NCBI GenBank assembly: GCA_014377155.1
Contig: JACMQD010000300.1
Location: 1 to 24,500, forward strand
DNA from: Herminiimonas sp.
GTDB lineage: Bacteria; Pseudomonadota; Gammaproteobacteria; Burkholderiales; Burkholderiaceae
Direction of reading: 5' to 3'
Length of the DNA: 24,500 nt
The notes below the pieces were generated by a model. The model did not search any database, had not been told where the DNA came from, and worked only from the letters and a program-made list of their open reading frames with translations. Positions within the stretch are counted from its first letter, which is position 1. Every line of letters begins with the position of its first letter. The position numbers and the translations under genes are program-made. Shown here in pieces: positions 7,444-14,744 of the stretch.

Positions 7444-7899
7444 AATATTGATAATTCCATATTGCAAGATTAGTATGCCGGAAATACATTCATAAATTTA
7501 CTGGGCAGGTAGGGAGCAAAAACATCAGGTTGTCGTTGAACGTGATATGAGTGAATCAGCTGTGCTCAGAAAGTTAAAGTATTGTATTGTGGCAATATAA
7601 TGAAAAAATTGTAAAAATGCAACAATATTTGCGCTTGTCATTCATTTACATAAAGCGTGTAGTTCAATCCATCACAATCGATGTGGTGCGATGTTTCAAG
7701 AAATCAAGCTTTTATATATAGCTTAGTCATGCCCAAGTCATACTAAGTTCGCACTATTAATTGCATTAATTCAATTTAATTGTAACCAGCGCCGTAAAGA
7801 CGAACTTGACAAATCGCAACGCTGACTTACTGCTCACCACGGACTACGGCAAAAGATGTGTGATTTATCTTGACAATGCCGCGGTGCCGCCGCAGTCCG
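7444..7899. other. 456-base AT-rich gap without a convincing gene
   Basis: This lies between the start of the helix-turn-helix gene and the end of the DUF1415 gene. It is visibly richer in A and T than the rest, with runs such as TTTTATATATAG and TTAATTGCATTAATTC. Visible elements are direct repeats AGTCAT at 7725-7730 and 7736-7741, an inverted CTTAGT (7722-7727)/ACTAAG (7742-7747), two CTTGACAA copies (7805-7812 and 7869-7876), and a long-range inverted repeat 7839-7850/7889-7900. A TATAAT at 7596-7601 has only a poor -35. Short open frames at 7806-8084 on the + strand overlap DUF1415 and have no recognisable product. Confidence 0.6.
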
Positions 7900-8484
7900 T
7901 CATGGAAAAAGATCCTTTGGCGGCATCTGAAGCATCAACCGGTTCCAGCCGTCGTGGCCCAGGTCGCGCAACGTCTGCATATTCTTGTCGAAGATATCCT
8001 CTGCAGCCGGAAAGGCATCAACCGCACGTTCGACGCTCGCCTCGCGCAGCAAATGCAGTGTGGGGTAGGGTGATCGGTTGGTAAAGTTCTCTATGTCATC
8101 GATCTTGCTGCCGGCGAACTGATATTGCGGGTGGAAACTCGCCACCTGGATTTCGCCTGTCAGGTCCAGCGTTTCCACGGCTGCGTCGGCAACATCCAGA
8201 AAGTCGTTATAGTCCAGAAAATCCGCCAGAACGTACGGATGGATCAAGAGTGTGGTGTCGATTGCAGCCGGGTCGGACGCCGCCAGCAGTTCAAGCTCGT
8301 GCGTCAGATCTGCCAGCAGTGCATCGGGTGTGGATGCCGCGCTAACGACATACCGGATCTGGTTTTTGGTATGCACCGCTTTGGCAAACGGGCACAGGTT
8401 CAGGCCGATAACGGCTTTTTCGAGCCAGTCTCGGGTTGCCAGCATGATCGGGTCGGGTGCGCCACTGGTCGGGAATAATGTCAT
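7900..8484 (-). CDS. DUF1415 family protein
   Basis: A 194-residue cytoplasmic-looking protein of the DUF1415 family, whose function is not established. Family features are the N-terminal TRDWLEKAVIGLNLCPFAKAV with its conserved N-L-C-P-F-A box (about residues 17-37), TLLIHPYVLADFLDYNDFLD (about 78-97), and the FHPQYQFAG block (about 116-124). The ending is NMQTLRDLGHDGWNRL. The Cys in LCPFA and the HPQYQF histidine are obvious candidates for functional residues, by inference only. There is no signal peptide or membrane segment. ATG 8484 is the only early start; its ribosome site is weak. It diverges from yaeQ across 151 bases. Confidence 0.85.
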   Translation of the reverse strand: MTLFPTSGAPDPIMLATRDWLEKAVIGLNLCPFAKAVHTKNQIRYVVSAASTPDALLADLTHELELLAASDPAAIDTTLLIHPYVLADFLDYNDFLDVADAAVETLDLTGEIQVASFHPQYQFAGSKIDDIENFTNRSPYPTLHLLREASVERAVDAFPAAEDIFDKNMQTLRDLGHDGWNRLMLQMPPKDLFP

Positions 8485-8635
8485 GATACTTTCAGTAAAT
8501 GAATCGAAGGGCTGGTAAAAATCACCGGGTAAGATGCCTAAATCGGCTATTCTTCACCTCCCCGGCGGCAGAGGCTGTTCCGATGGGCTTTTCAGCGGTA
8601 TCCGTACCTTAACGACATATTATCAAGTCAGGCAC

Positions 8636-9190
8636 ATGGCACTCAAAGCAACAATTTATAAAGCAGAGCTTCAGATCGCCGACATGGATCGGCACTACTA
8701 TCAGGACCATGCGTTGACGATTGCCCGTCATCCTTCGGAAACCGATGAGCGGATGATGATGCGGGTACTGGCATTCGTGCTCAACGCAAGCGAGTCGCTG
8801 GCGTTCGGCAAAGGGCTCAGTGCCGACGACGAGCCTGACCTCTGGCAAAAGGACCTGACCGGCGCAATCGATTTATGGATCGAAGTCGGGCAACCTGACG
8901 AAAAAAGAATCCTCAAGGCGTGCGGACGCGCCGCGAAAGTCATCGTCTACAGTTACAGCAGTAACAGCAGCATTTGGTGGAATCAGATCAGCAGCCGCAT
9001 CGAACGCGCCAAGAACCTCACCGTGCTTAATTTGCCGGCGGATGTCAGCATGGCACTTGCCAAGCTGGCACAACGCAACATGCAGCTACAATGCACAGTT
9101 CAGGACGGCCAGACCTGGATAACGGCGAATGGGGAAACCGTACAGATCGATCTCTCTACGGTCAAGGCATTGTCGGGTGCACCGCACTAG
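8636..9190 (+). CDS. yaeQ: YaeQ family protein
   Basis: YaeQ is a conserved proteobacterial protein with a PD-(D/E)XK nuclease-like fold and no settled biochemical role. The 184-residue product begins MALKATIYKAELQIADMDRHYYQDHALTIA, typical of the family, and continues with SETDERMMMRVLAFVLNA. The nuclease-like core is D79 and E83 (AIDLWIEVGQP) with K101 in AAKVIVYSYS. The open frame reaches upstream to 8534, but ATG 8636 starts exactly at the conserved N-terminus and has AGG a few bases ahead. It ends 27 bases before the convergent phosphoesterase gene, with a GCAGCGCTGC palindrome (9198-9207) between them. Confidence 0.9.
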   Translation: MALKATIYKAELQIADMDRHYYQDHALTIARHPSETDERMMMRVLAFVLNASESLAFGKGLSADDEPDLWQKDLTGAIDLWIEVGQPDEKRILKACGRAAKVIVYSYSSNSSIWWNQISSRIERAKNLTVLNLPADVSMALAKLAQRNMQLQCTVQDGQTWITANGETVQIDLSTVKALSGAPH

Positions 9191-9217
9191 ACGCATTGCA
9201 GCGCTGCGCGGCTCAGC

Positions 9218-10168
9218 TCATGGCCAAGCAGGCTTAGGGGCGCTGGCACGTGTCGGACCGTCGGTGATTCTTTTCCAGTACGATTCATGTGCAGGACTTC
9301 CCGACGGCCATTGGGCCAGGAAATCGGCGTGCCAGCGCGGCTGGTCGTACGCGATCGGCACTGCTTCGATAAACAGGTCGTCGATGCGCGCACGGCTTGC
9401 GACCGGCCCGTTTGCATACGGTGTCGTTGCAATACGGGTTAACAGACCGGCCTGGCCGGCTGCGAAATTCGGCATCCCGGCCGCGCCATTATTGGCGATC
9501 AGGCAGTCTCTTCCTCGGCTATCCTCGACAGTATGAAACACGGCTTCACAGGTATGACTGCAAGCGAATATCCGTACGCCCGACGCTTCGAACCACGTGC
9601 GCAGCTGTGTCTGGTGCGCGTCGAGTGCCAGATTTTCTGCTGCGAATCCCCATCCGGCAAGCGACTGCGCATCACCATGTACGACGGCGATCGGGACCCC
9701 GGCGACATCGATGCGCTTCCACATCGGCAAGCCTGCTAGTCGAGCCTGTAAGGCCGGGAACGCCGTGGCCGTGGCGGCCAGCGTTTGCATGATGGCGTTG
9801 GAACGTTGAACCACGCCATCGTCAACCGAGTCCGAATATCCGCATCCGCAACCTGCATCACTCAGTGCAAGGTCGCGCGGCGCCAATTCGGTTTCGACAT
9901 TGCCTCGAATCGCGTCGTACGACAGCACAGCCCGATTGATGCGGCTGAAACTAGCCGGATCGATGTCGAACCAGTTGAAGTCGCCGTTGAAGATCAGGTG
10001 CTTCGGGCCTGGTTCTGCGGTGTAGGCTTCAACGACTGTACTGAGCGCAGCTTCGTTACCATACAGACCGCCGACCACGTACAGGGTTTCGGTGTGAATG
10101 AATGCCGGGCCTTGCAGGGATTGCGGGGCATAGCGATAGGACAAGGGGCAGTTGCGACCTGCGCTCAT
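9218..10168 (-). CDS. Metallophosphoesterase-like protein with degenerate first metal motif
   Basis: The 316-residue product has the block order of calcineurin-like phosphoesterases: GGLYGN (residues 33-38), NGDFNWFD (61-68), GNVE (89-92), HGD (164-166) and SHTC (204-207). In active enzymes the first block is GDxHGN. Here the Asp is Gly34 and the His is Tyr36, and the GNHE His is Val91, so ligands of the first metal are missing. Asp63, Asn90, His164 and His205 remain. It may use one metal, have shifted specificity, or be a non-catalytic binder. It is the last gene of the phnD-phnE-phnC unit, with ATGA overlap to phnC, so it probably handles the imported phosphorus compound or senses it. There is no signal peptide; the Cys-rich AGCGCGYSD (105-113) is unusual. 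The fold call is reasonable, activity doubtful. Confidence 0.75.
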   Translation of the reverse strand: MSAGRNCPLSYRYAPQSLQGPAFIHTETLYVVGGLYGNEAALSTVVEAYTAEPGPKHLIFNGDFNWFDIDPASFSRINRAVLSYDAIRGNVETELAPRDLALSDAGCGCGYSDSVDDGVVQRSNAIMQTLAATATAFPALQARLAGLPMWKRIDVAGVPIAVVHGDAQSLAGWGFAAENLALDAHQTQLRTWFEASGVRIFACSHTCEAVFHTVEDSRGRDCLIANNGAAGMPNFAAGQAGLLTRIATTPYANGPVASRARIDDLFIEAVPIAYDQPRWHADFLAQWPSGSPAHESYWKRITDGPTRASAPKPAWP

Positions 10169-10977
10169 GCGATTATTCCTTTGAACGCGCCTACTTCCTC
10201 AGGGGCGCTGTGGTGATCGTTGGCCGATTCTGCATCATCATATAATTTGCTTAACAGCGCATCGTCGACACGGTCTACCGGCAGGTCGAACACCAGACGC
10301 CCACGCCGTAGTCCGACCACGCGATCGGCAAGTACACCCAGCAGCGAGACATCGTGCAGGACGCTCACCATGGTGATGCGTTGTGCGATGGCGATCGCCG
10401 CCAGCGTCGTGGCAATATCGGTCGAGGCAGCCGGATCGAGCGCCGCCGTCGGCTCGTCGGCCAGCAGCAGCTGCGGATCTTGCAGCAGAACACGGGCAAT
10501 CGCCACTTTTTGCCGTTCGCCACCCGACAGGCGGTCGACCCGCACGTCGGCCTTCGTGCTCAGGCCAACAGTCTCCAGGGCTTTCCGTGCGCGCAGTACG
10601 TCGGCATCGGGAAACAGCCGCAGCCACGTCAGCCACGAGCGATTGCGTCCCAGGCTGCCCAGTAGCACATTGTCGAGTGCGCTCAGGCGCTGTACCAGAT
10701 GCAAGCCTTGGAAAATCTGTCCGGTCTGTGCCTGCAACCAGCGTCGGGCAGTGCCAGAGCGCGTTTCATGCAGCGTCTGCCCAAGTACCTCTACGCGGCC
10801 ATTGGCTGGCTGCAGTGAACCAGCGATCATTTTGAGCAGCGACGATTTGCCGGCCCCGTTTTGTCCGACGATGGCGATACGCTCGCCGCGCTGTACCGAA
10901 AGCGTCAGCATGTCGACCAGCACACAGCCACCGGCTTTGGCACTCGCTGCTTCGATGCAAATAACGGTGTCGTTCAT
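10165..10977 (-). CDS. phnC: Phosphonate-type ABC transporter, ATP-binding protein
   Basis: This is the ATPase that powers the PhnE-type permease, on the cytoplasmic face. The 270-residue product has Walker A GQNGAGKSS (38-46), a Q-loop at QIFQ, signature LSGGERQKVA (150-159), Walker B LLLADEP with E175, the D-loop AALD (178-181), and the H-loop VLHDVS. All are intact, so it should be active. PhnC-type ATPases give the best match in overall layout and the neighbouring PhnD and PhnE types fix the family. Start and stop overlap both neighbours by four bases (10974-10977 with phnE, 10165-10168 with the phosphoesterase), implying coupled translation. The substrate cannot be read from the ATPase. 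Confidence 0.88.
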   Translation of the reverse strand: MNDTVICIEAASAKAGGCVLVDMLTLSVQRGERIAIVGQNGAGKSSLLKMIAGSLQPANGRVEVLGQTLHETRSGTARRWLQAQTGQIFQGLHLVQRLSALDNVLLGSLGRNRSWLTWLRLFPDADVLRARKALETVGLSTKADVRVDRLSGGERQKVAIARVLLQDPQLLLADEPTAALDPAASTDIATTLAAIAIAQRITMVSVLHDVSLLGVLADRVVGLRRGRLVFDLPVDRVDDALLSKLYDDAESANDHHSAPEEVGAFKGIIA

Positions 10978-11840
10978 AGCAACTCCTGCCGAAGTCGCCT
11001 ACTCAAGGCGTCGAATGCCGAGACCACGGCGATCACCACCAGCAGGATGGTTGCCAGTCTTCCCCACTGGAACAGGGACACCGCTTCCGAAATCAGCAAG
11101 CCCAGGCCGCCGGCACCGATCATGCCGAGAATGGTCGAGTCGCGGATGTTGAATTCCCAGACATACAGGTGGCTCGACACCAGTTGCGGCAGCACGCCGG
11201 GCCATACCGCCGTGAAGAAAACCTGAGGCGGACTGGCACCGACCGCGCGCACCGCGTCGACCGCCGCCATGTCGAGGTTTTCGATTGCTTCGCTGTAGAG
11301 CTTGCCATAGGTGCCCATCGAATGCAGGGCGATAGCCAGAATGCCTGCAGTAGGGCCAAGACCGACGATGCCGACAAGGACCAGCCCGAACACGAGCGTA
11401 TGAATCGATCGTGCAACATCGAGCACCGATTTTGCGAGCAACTGAAGCGCCTGCGGCGCGTTGAGATTGCGTGCGGCCAAAAGGCCGAACGGCAGGGCAA
11501 GCAACGCCGCCAGCAACGAACCCAGCGTGCCGATCTTGATCGTGGTCCAGGTTGCGTTCACAAGACTTTGCAGGAACTGCCGCTCGATGATCCTGCGGTC
11601 TTCGGTGCGCAGCACGATACCGTCGTCACTCTTGTATTCCAGCTTGGGATTGCCGAACCAGACATCGATGAAACTCGGGCGCGCGAATTCGGCGGCGGTT
11701 TTTTGCAGGTTGGTCCAGGGCTGGCGCCCGAACGATAGTTCATTGGCAGCAGAAAGGCTCCACACGCATGCCCCCACCAACAACGCATATCCTGTCAGCC
11801 AGGCCGCGAAACGCAGGCGCGCAGTCGGCATTGCGTTCAT
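10974..11840 (-). CDS. phnE: Phosphonate-type ABC transporter, permease
   Basis: Inner-membrane channel subunit of a PhnCDE-type importer. The 288-residue product has an N-terminal membrane segment (about residues 12-30) and a periplasmic stretch (about 31-90). About five further membrane helices follow, beginning with TTIKIGTLGSLLAALLALPFGLLA. The cytoplasmic EAA loop that contacts the ATPase is seen as EAIENLDMAAVDAVRAVGASPPQVFF. The VWEFNIRDSTILGMIGAGGLG segment is characteristic of PhnE. Its ATG shares one base with the phnD stop (TAATG). Substrate could be a phosphonate, phosphite or a phosphate ester; the sequence does not decide. Confidence 0.88.
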   Translation of the reverse strand: MNAMPTARLRFAAWLTGYALLVGACVWSLSAANELSFGRQPWTNLQKTAAEFARPSFIDVWFGNPKLEYKSDDGIVLRTEDRRIIERQFLQSLVNATWTTIKIGTLGSLLAALLALPFGLLAARNLNAPQALQLLAKSVLDVARSIHTLVFGLVLVGIVGLGPTAGILAIALHSMGTYGKLYSEAIENLDMAAVDAVRAVGASPPQVFFTAVWPGVLPQLVSSHLYVWEFNIRDSTILGMIGAGGLGLLISEAVSLFQWGRLATILLVVIAVVSAFDALSRRLRQELL

Positions 11841-12703
11841 TACTTGGGTTGCAATTTACCGGTCGCCAGACCCGCATCGCGAATCGGTTTGTAGAACCGA
11901 TTGTCCTGACTGACGAAGCCGGTGTAATGCGGTGGCAGCAATGACGGATTCGCTTGCAGCATCGGTCCGGTCTGCGCCAGCGCCGCCTGCAACTTCGCGA
12001 CAAAAGCCTTGTCCTGCGCCAGGCGGGCGCTGACGGCGACGGCGTCGTTTGGCAGTGGCGCAGATTGCCAGATGATTTTCGAGCGATCGGCCTTGATCAG
12101 GCCCGATTCGATCATCGCGTTACGGTTGCGGTTGTAGTCTGCGCCGGCATCGAGCTGGCCGGCCGCGACCTGCGTCTCGATCGCCTGGTGTTTGGTATAG
12201 AGAACCTTGCTGAAGTAGGTATCGGGATCGATTTTCTGCTGCATGAAATAATACAGCGGAATCAGGTAGCCCGATGTCGACCCCTTGTCACCGAACGCGA
12301 AAGTTTTGCCTTTCAGATCCTGCGGGGTATTGATGCCGGAATCGGGGTGGGTAACGATGATCGCGTAGTACTCGGGCTTGCCGTCATAGAGAATGGTCGA
12401 TACCGCTTGCGCACCGGACTCGTTGTTGGCCAGCACATAACCCCACGGACCGAGCAGGGCAATATCCGTCTCGCCGTTTGCAAGTGACTTTGCCAGGCCT
12501 TCCCAGGTATCGACCGTGCGCAGTTCGACCTCGCGCCCGAGTTGCTGCGCCAGGTGCCGGGCCAGCGGCCGATAGGTGGCGTCGTTCTTTTCCTTGTCCG
12601 GCTGGAACAACCCGACGCCGAACTTCAGCGGCGCGAGGTCGGCGGCATGGGCAGCCAGTGACAGGGCACTTGCACACAACAGGGTGGCAATTTTCTTGAG
12701 CAT
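11840..12703 (-). CDS. phnD: Phosphonate-type ABC transporter, substrate-binding protein
   Basis: Periplasmic binding protein that delivers substrate to the permease. The 287-residue product has a signal peptide (MLKKIATLLCASALSLAAHA, cleaved before ADLAP) and the PhnD-family pattern: LKFGVGLFQPDKEKN, the TYRPLARHLAQQLG segment, GETDIALLGPWGYVLANNE, and the anion-binding loop GDKGSTSGYLIPLYYF. That Ser-Thr-Ser-Gly loop is where family members hold the phosphonate or phosphate group. ATG 12703 is preceded by GGAGA with good spacing and is preferred to ATG 12721. It is first in the phnD-phnE-phnC-phosphoesterase unit, 125 bases after the DUF3047 gene. A TTGACA (12777-12782 on this strand) lies upstream but no matching -10 is clear. 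Confidence 0.88.
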   Translation of the reverse strand: MLKKIATLLCASALSLAAHAADLAPLKFGVGLFQPDKEKNDATYRPLARHLAQQLGREVELRTVDTWEGLAKSLANGETDIALLGPWGYVLANNESGAQAVSTILYDGKPEYYAIIVTHPDSGINTPQDLKGKTFAFGDKGSTSGYLIPLYYFMQQKIDPDTYFSKVLYTKHQAIETQVAAGQLDAGADYNRNRNAMIESGLIKADRSKIIWQSAPLPNDAVAVSARLAQDKAFVAKLQAALAQTGPMLQANPSLLPPHYTGFVSQDNRFYKPIRDAGLATGKLQPK

Positions 12704-12828
12704 AGGTTCTCCGTTGAGCATGAAGGGTTGAGGTTCGTTGCGCCTGGAAATATCTCTCAGCTTCCAAAAAACCGGGTGTCAAAAACAGCAACGAGCCATG
12801 ATAACAGCGCTGCGCATTCGGCTTGCAA

Positions 12829-13620
12829 TCAAGGTATCCGGGCGCTCTCGGCGGCAAGAAATACCAGGTCGCCGTACCAGGCAACCGTGCTTTCGCCGGT
12901 ATTGTCGGTGTCCGTGGCGACAGCGATGGCGACCACATCCGGTGCGTCCTCCCCGAACGCGGCCTTGAAATCGGCAGCGAGATCACGGGTTTCGGTAATC
13001 CATTCGCCCTGGCGGCCGGCACCGCTCTGCAGCACCATCATGCGTGCCCGGTCGGTGTAGGCATTGGGGGCGATGGTGCCGATCGGATGGCGGTTATCCC
13101 AGACGTAGTTCAACGCTGCCGTCGGAATTTTCTGGCCATAAATCGATTCCGCCAGCTTGAGTTTGGCCCGCGTGGCCAGCGTCAGCTTGGACGCCGGGTA
13201 ATCGAACATCACGTAGACGCGGGCGGCGTAGTCATCACCGGCCTTGGTCGTCATGTCGGCACTCTTGAGCGGCGCCCGAATTTTCCAGCGCCAGCGCAGT
13301 AGTGGAAACTGGCGGATGTCGACTTTCACCGCATGGATCAAACCGGACATGGAATTGTTGGCATCGGCTTGCAACACGGTTTGCTTACCACTGACAACCA
13401 GGCTGTAACGCGTATCGCTGGCTTTTGCCGACGGTTTTAATGGCTGCCAGCCGTCGATTGCTCCACCCGGCGTCATCGTCGAGAAAGCCGGCGGCACGGG
13501 TGTCGCCGCAATTGCGGGTGCGCAGCGCAGCGCCAACACGACAGCGCCAATCAACGCGCATGCGGCACCGGTCACGCTGACCGATCGGGTCGGATGTAAG
13601 CGGATCGCCAGCTGCCTCAT
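12829..13620 (-). CDS. DUF3047 family exported protein
   Basis: A 263-residue protein with an N-terminal export signal (about residues 13-39, ending APAIAA), so probably periplasmic. The body matches the DUF3047 family: KADNNSM-type block LQADANNSMSGL, the LRWRWKIRAPLKSADMTTKAGDDYAARVYVMFDYP core (about residues 109-142), and LNYVWDNRHPIGTIAPNAYTDRARM (about 171-195). The function of the family is not known; the beta-rich core recalls sugar-binding jelly rolls, but this is only an impression. Its ATG overlaps the mltB stop by four bases (ATGA, 13617-13620), so it is translated together with mltB and probably acts in the same compartment. Confidence 0.85.
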   Translation of the reverse strand: MRQLAIRLHPTRSVSVTGAACALIGAVVLALRCAPAIAATPVPPAFSTMTPGGAIDGWQPLKPSAKASDTRYSLVVSGKQTVLQADANNSMSGLIHAVKVDIRQFPLLRWRWKIRAPLKSADMTTKAGDDYAARVYVMFDYPASKLTLATRAKLKLAESIYGQKIPTAALNYVWDNRHPIGTIAPNAYTDRARMMVLQSGAGRQGEWITETRDLAADFKAAFGEDAPDVVAIAVATDTDNTGESTVAWYGDLVFLAAESARIP

Positions 13621-14744
13621 CGCGTGCGCGCCGACCGTACAGCGCGGCCCAGATCGACCACCGACATTGCATAGAAGAAGCTGCGGTTGTACTGCGTAAT
13701 CGCAAAAAAATTGCCGGTGCCGAGCCAGTACTCGGTCGGCTCCTGGCCGTTTTGCAGGTCGACCAGTCCATAGGTCATGTCCGGCGGAGGCTCGAGCCCG
13801 AGCACGACGCCGGCCGCCTTCATTTCATCGAGCCGGAATCGGGCTTCCAGTCCCTGGTTGATGAAGCGGTCCCAGCCGCTGTTTTCGCCCGTCACTGACG
13901 GCGCTGCAACCGTCGCCGGAAAGACGATCGGATTGCCGCGTTTCCAGCCATGTTCGACCAGAAAATTGGCGACGCTGCCGATGGCGTCGATCGGCGAATT
14001 GCGCAGGTCGATTTTGCCATCACTGTCGAAATCGATGCCGAACTTGCGTATGCTGCTCGGCATGAACTGTGGCCATCCAATGGCGCCGGCGTAAGAGCCG
14101 ACGAGCGAAAACGGATCGATGCCGGTGTCCCGCGCATACAGCAACGTGTTTTCAAGTTCGCCCTTGAAATAATCCATGCGTGCGATACGCGTCGGCGTTT
14201 GCGGATAAGCGAACGCCAGCGTGGTCACCGCGTCCATCACCCGAAAATTGCCGACGTTGCGGCCGTACACGGTTTCAACGCCGATGATGCCGACGATGAT
14301 CTCGGCCGGCACGCCATAGCGTGCTTCGGCACGCGCCAGCGCATCGGCGTGGGTATCCCAGAATGCGACGCCGGCATTGATGCGGACCGGTTCGACGAAG
14401 CGCGCTCGGTAGGCGGCCCAGTTCTTGGGTCGGCCGGGCGGGGCCGGTTTCATGAGCTGGATCGCGGTTTCGACAAAACGGGTTTTGCGCAGCAGGGCTT
14501 CGAGCGCTGTCCTGTCGAAACCATGTTTGATGACCATCTGATCGAGGAACGCCGCTACTTCGTTCCATTCACTGAAATTGGCATATTCGCCGGCCGGCTC
14601 GGCGTCCCGGACGACCTTGCGTACGGTCGGTTTCGTCGACGCATCGGCTGCGCTGACAGGGAGATTAAACAGGGCGGTTGAGGCAACGGCAAATGATAGG
14701 GCCAGCAGGCGCGCGCGAGGCGCCGGGTACAGTGAAAATTTCAT
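13617..14744 (-). CDS. mltB: Lytic murein transglycosylase B
   Basis: MltB cuts the glycan strand of peptidoglycan between MurNAc and GlcNAc, leaving a 1,6-anhydro end. It acts in the periplasm. The 375-residue product has a signal peptide ending VSA-A at about residue 32; no lipobox cysteine is seen, unlike E. coli MltB. The catalytic Glu is E157 in VGIIGVETVYGRNVG (151-165). Other family blocks are FLDQMVIKHGFDR (67-78), RMDYFKGELENTLLYA, the IGWPQFMPSSIRKFGIDFDSDGKIDL segment and GTGNFFAITQYNRSFFYA near the end. It overlaps tgpA by four bases upstream and the DUF3047 gene by four downstream, the core of a co-translated envelope block. Confidence 0.93.
   Translation of the reverse strand: MKFSLYPAPRARLLALSFAVASTALFNLPVSAADASTKPTVRKVVRDAEPAGEYANFSEWNEVAAFLDQMVIKHGFDRTALEALLRKTRFVETAIQLMKPAPPGRPKNWAAYRARFVEPVRINAGVAFWDTHADALARAEARYGVPAEIIVGIIGVETVYGRNVGNFRVMDAVTTLAFAYPQTPTRIARMDYFKGELENTLLYARDTGIDPFSLVGSYAGAIGWPQFMPSSIRKFGIDFDSDGKIDLRNSPIDAIGSVANFLVEHGWKRGNPIVFPATVAAPSVTGENSGWDRFINQGLEARFRLDEMKAAGVVLGLEPPPDMTYGLVDLQNGQEPTEYWLGTGNFFAITQYNRSFFYAMSVVDLGRAVRSARTR

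Noticed and set aside
7596..7601. Consensus TATAAT in the AT-rich gap, + strand.
   Set aside because: The -35 at 17 bases (GTTAAA) matches only three of six positions, no + strand gene follows, and such hexamers are expected in AT-rich DNA.
7806..8084. Short + strand open frames across the gap and the end of DUF1415.
   Set aside because: They overlap a recognised gene on the other strand, have no ribosome site and resemble no family.
10220..11152. 310-codon open frame on the + strand opposite phnC/phnE.
   Set aside because: Product is Ser/Arg/Pro-rich low complexity, typical of antisense GC-rich DNA, while the - strand genes are intact.
12704..12760. Possible thi-box (TPP riboswitch) ahead of phnD: CTGAGA (12755-12760) and GAACCT (12731-12736) on the - strand, 18 bases apart, like the conserved boxes.
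   Set aside because: The rest of the core is missing: no GGGGTGC-type segment upstream, CTGA after AACC reads CTCA, and no GGxTAAT or AGGGA tail. Two hexamers alone can occur by chance. A covariance-model scan would settle it.
12754..12782. TTGACA at 12777-12782 (- strand) as a promoter for the phn-type operon.
   Set aside because: At spacings of 16-18 bases the sequence reads TGAGAG or similar, with no acceptable -10 element.
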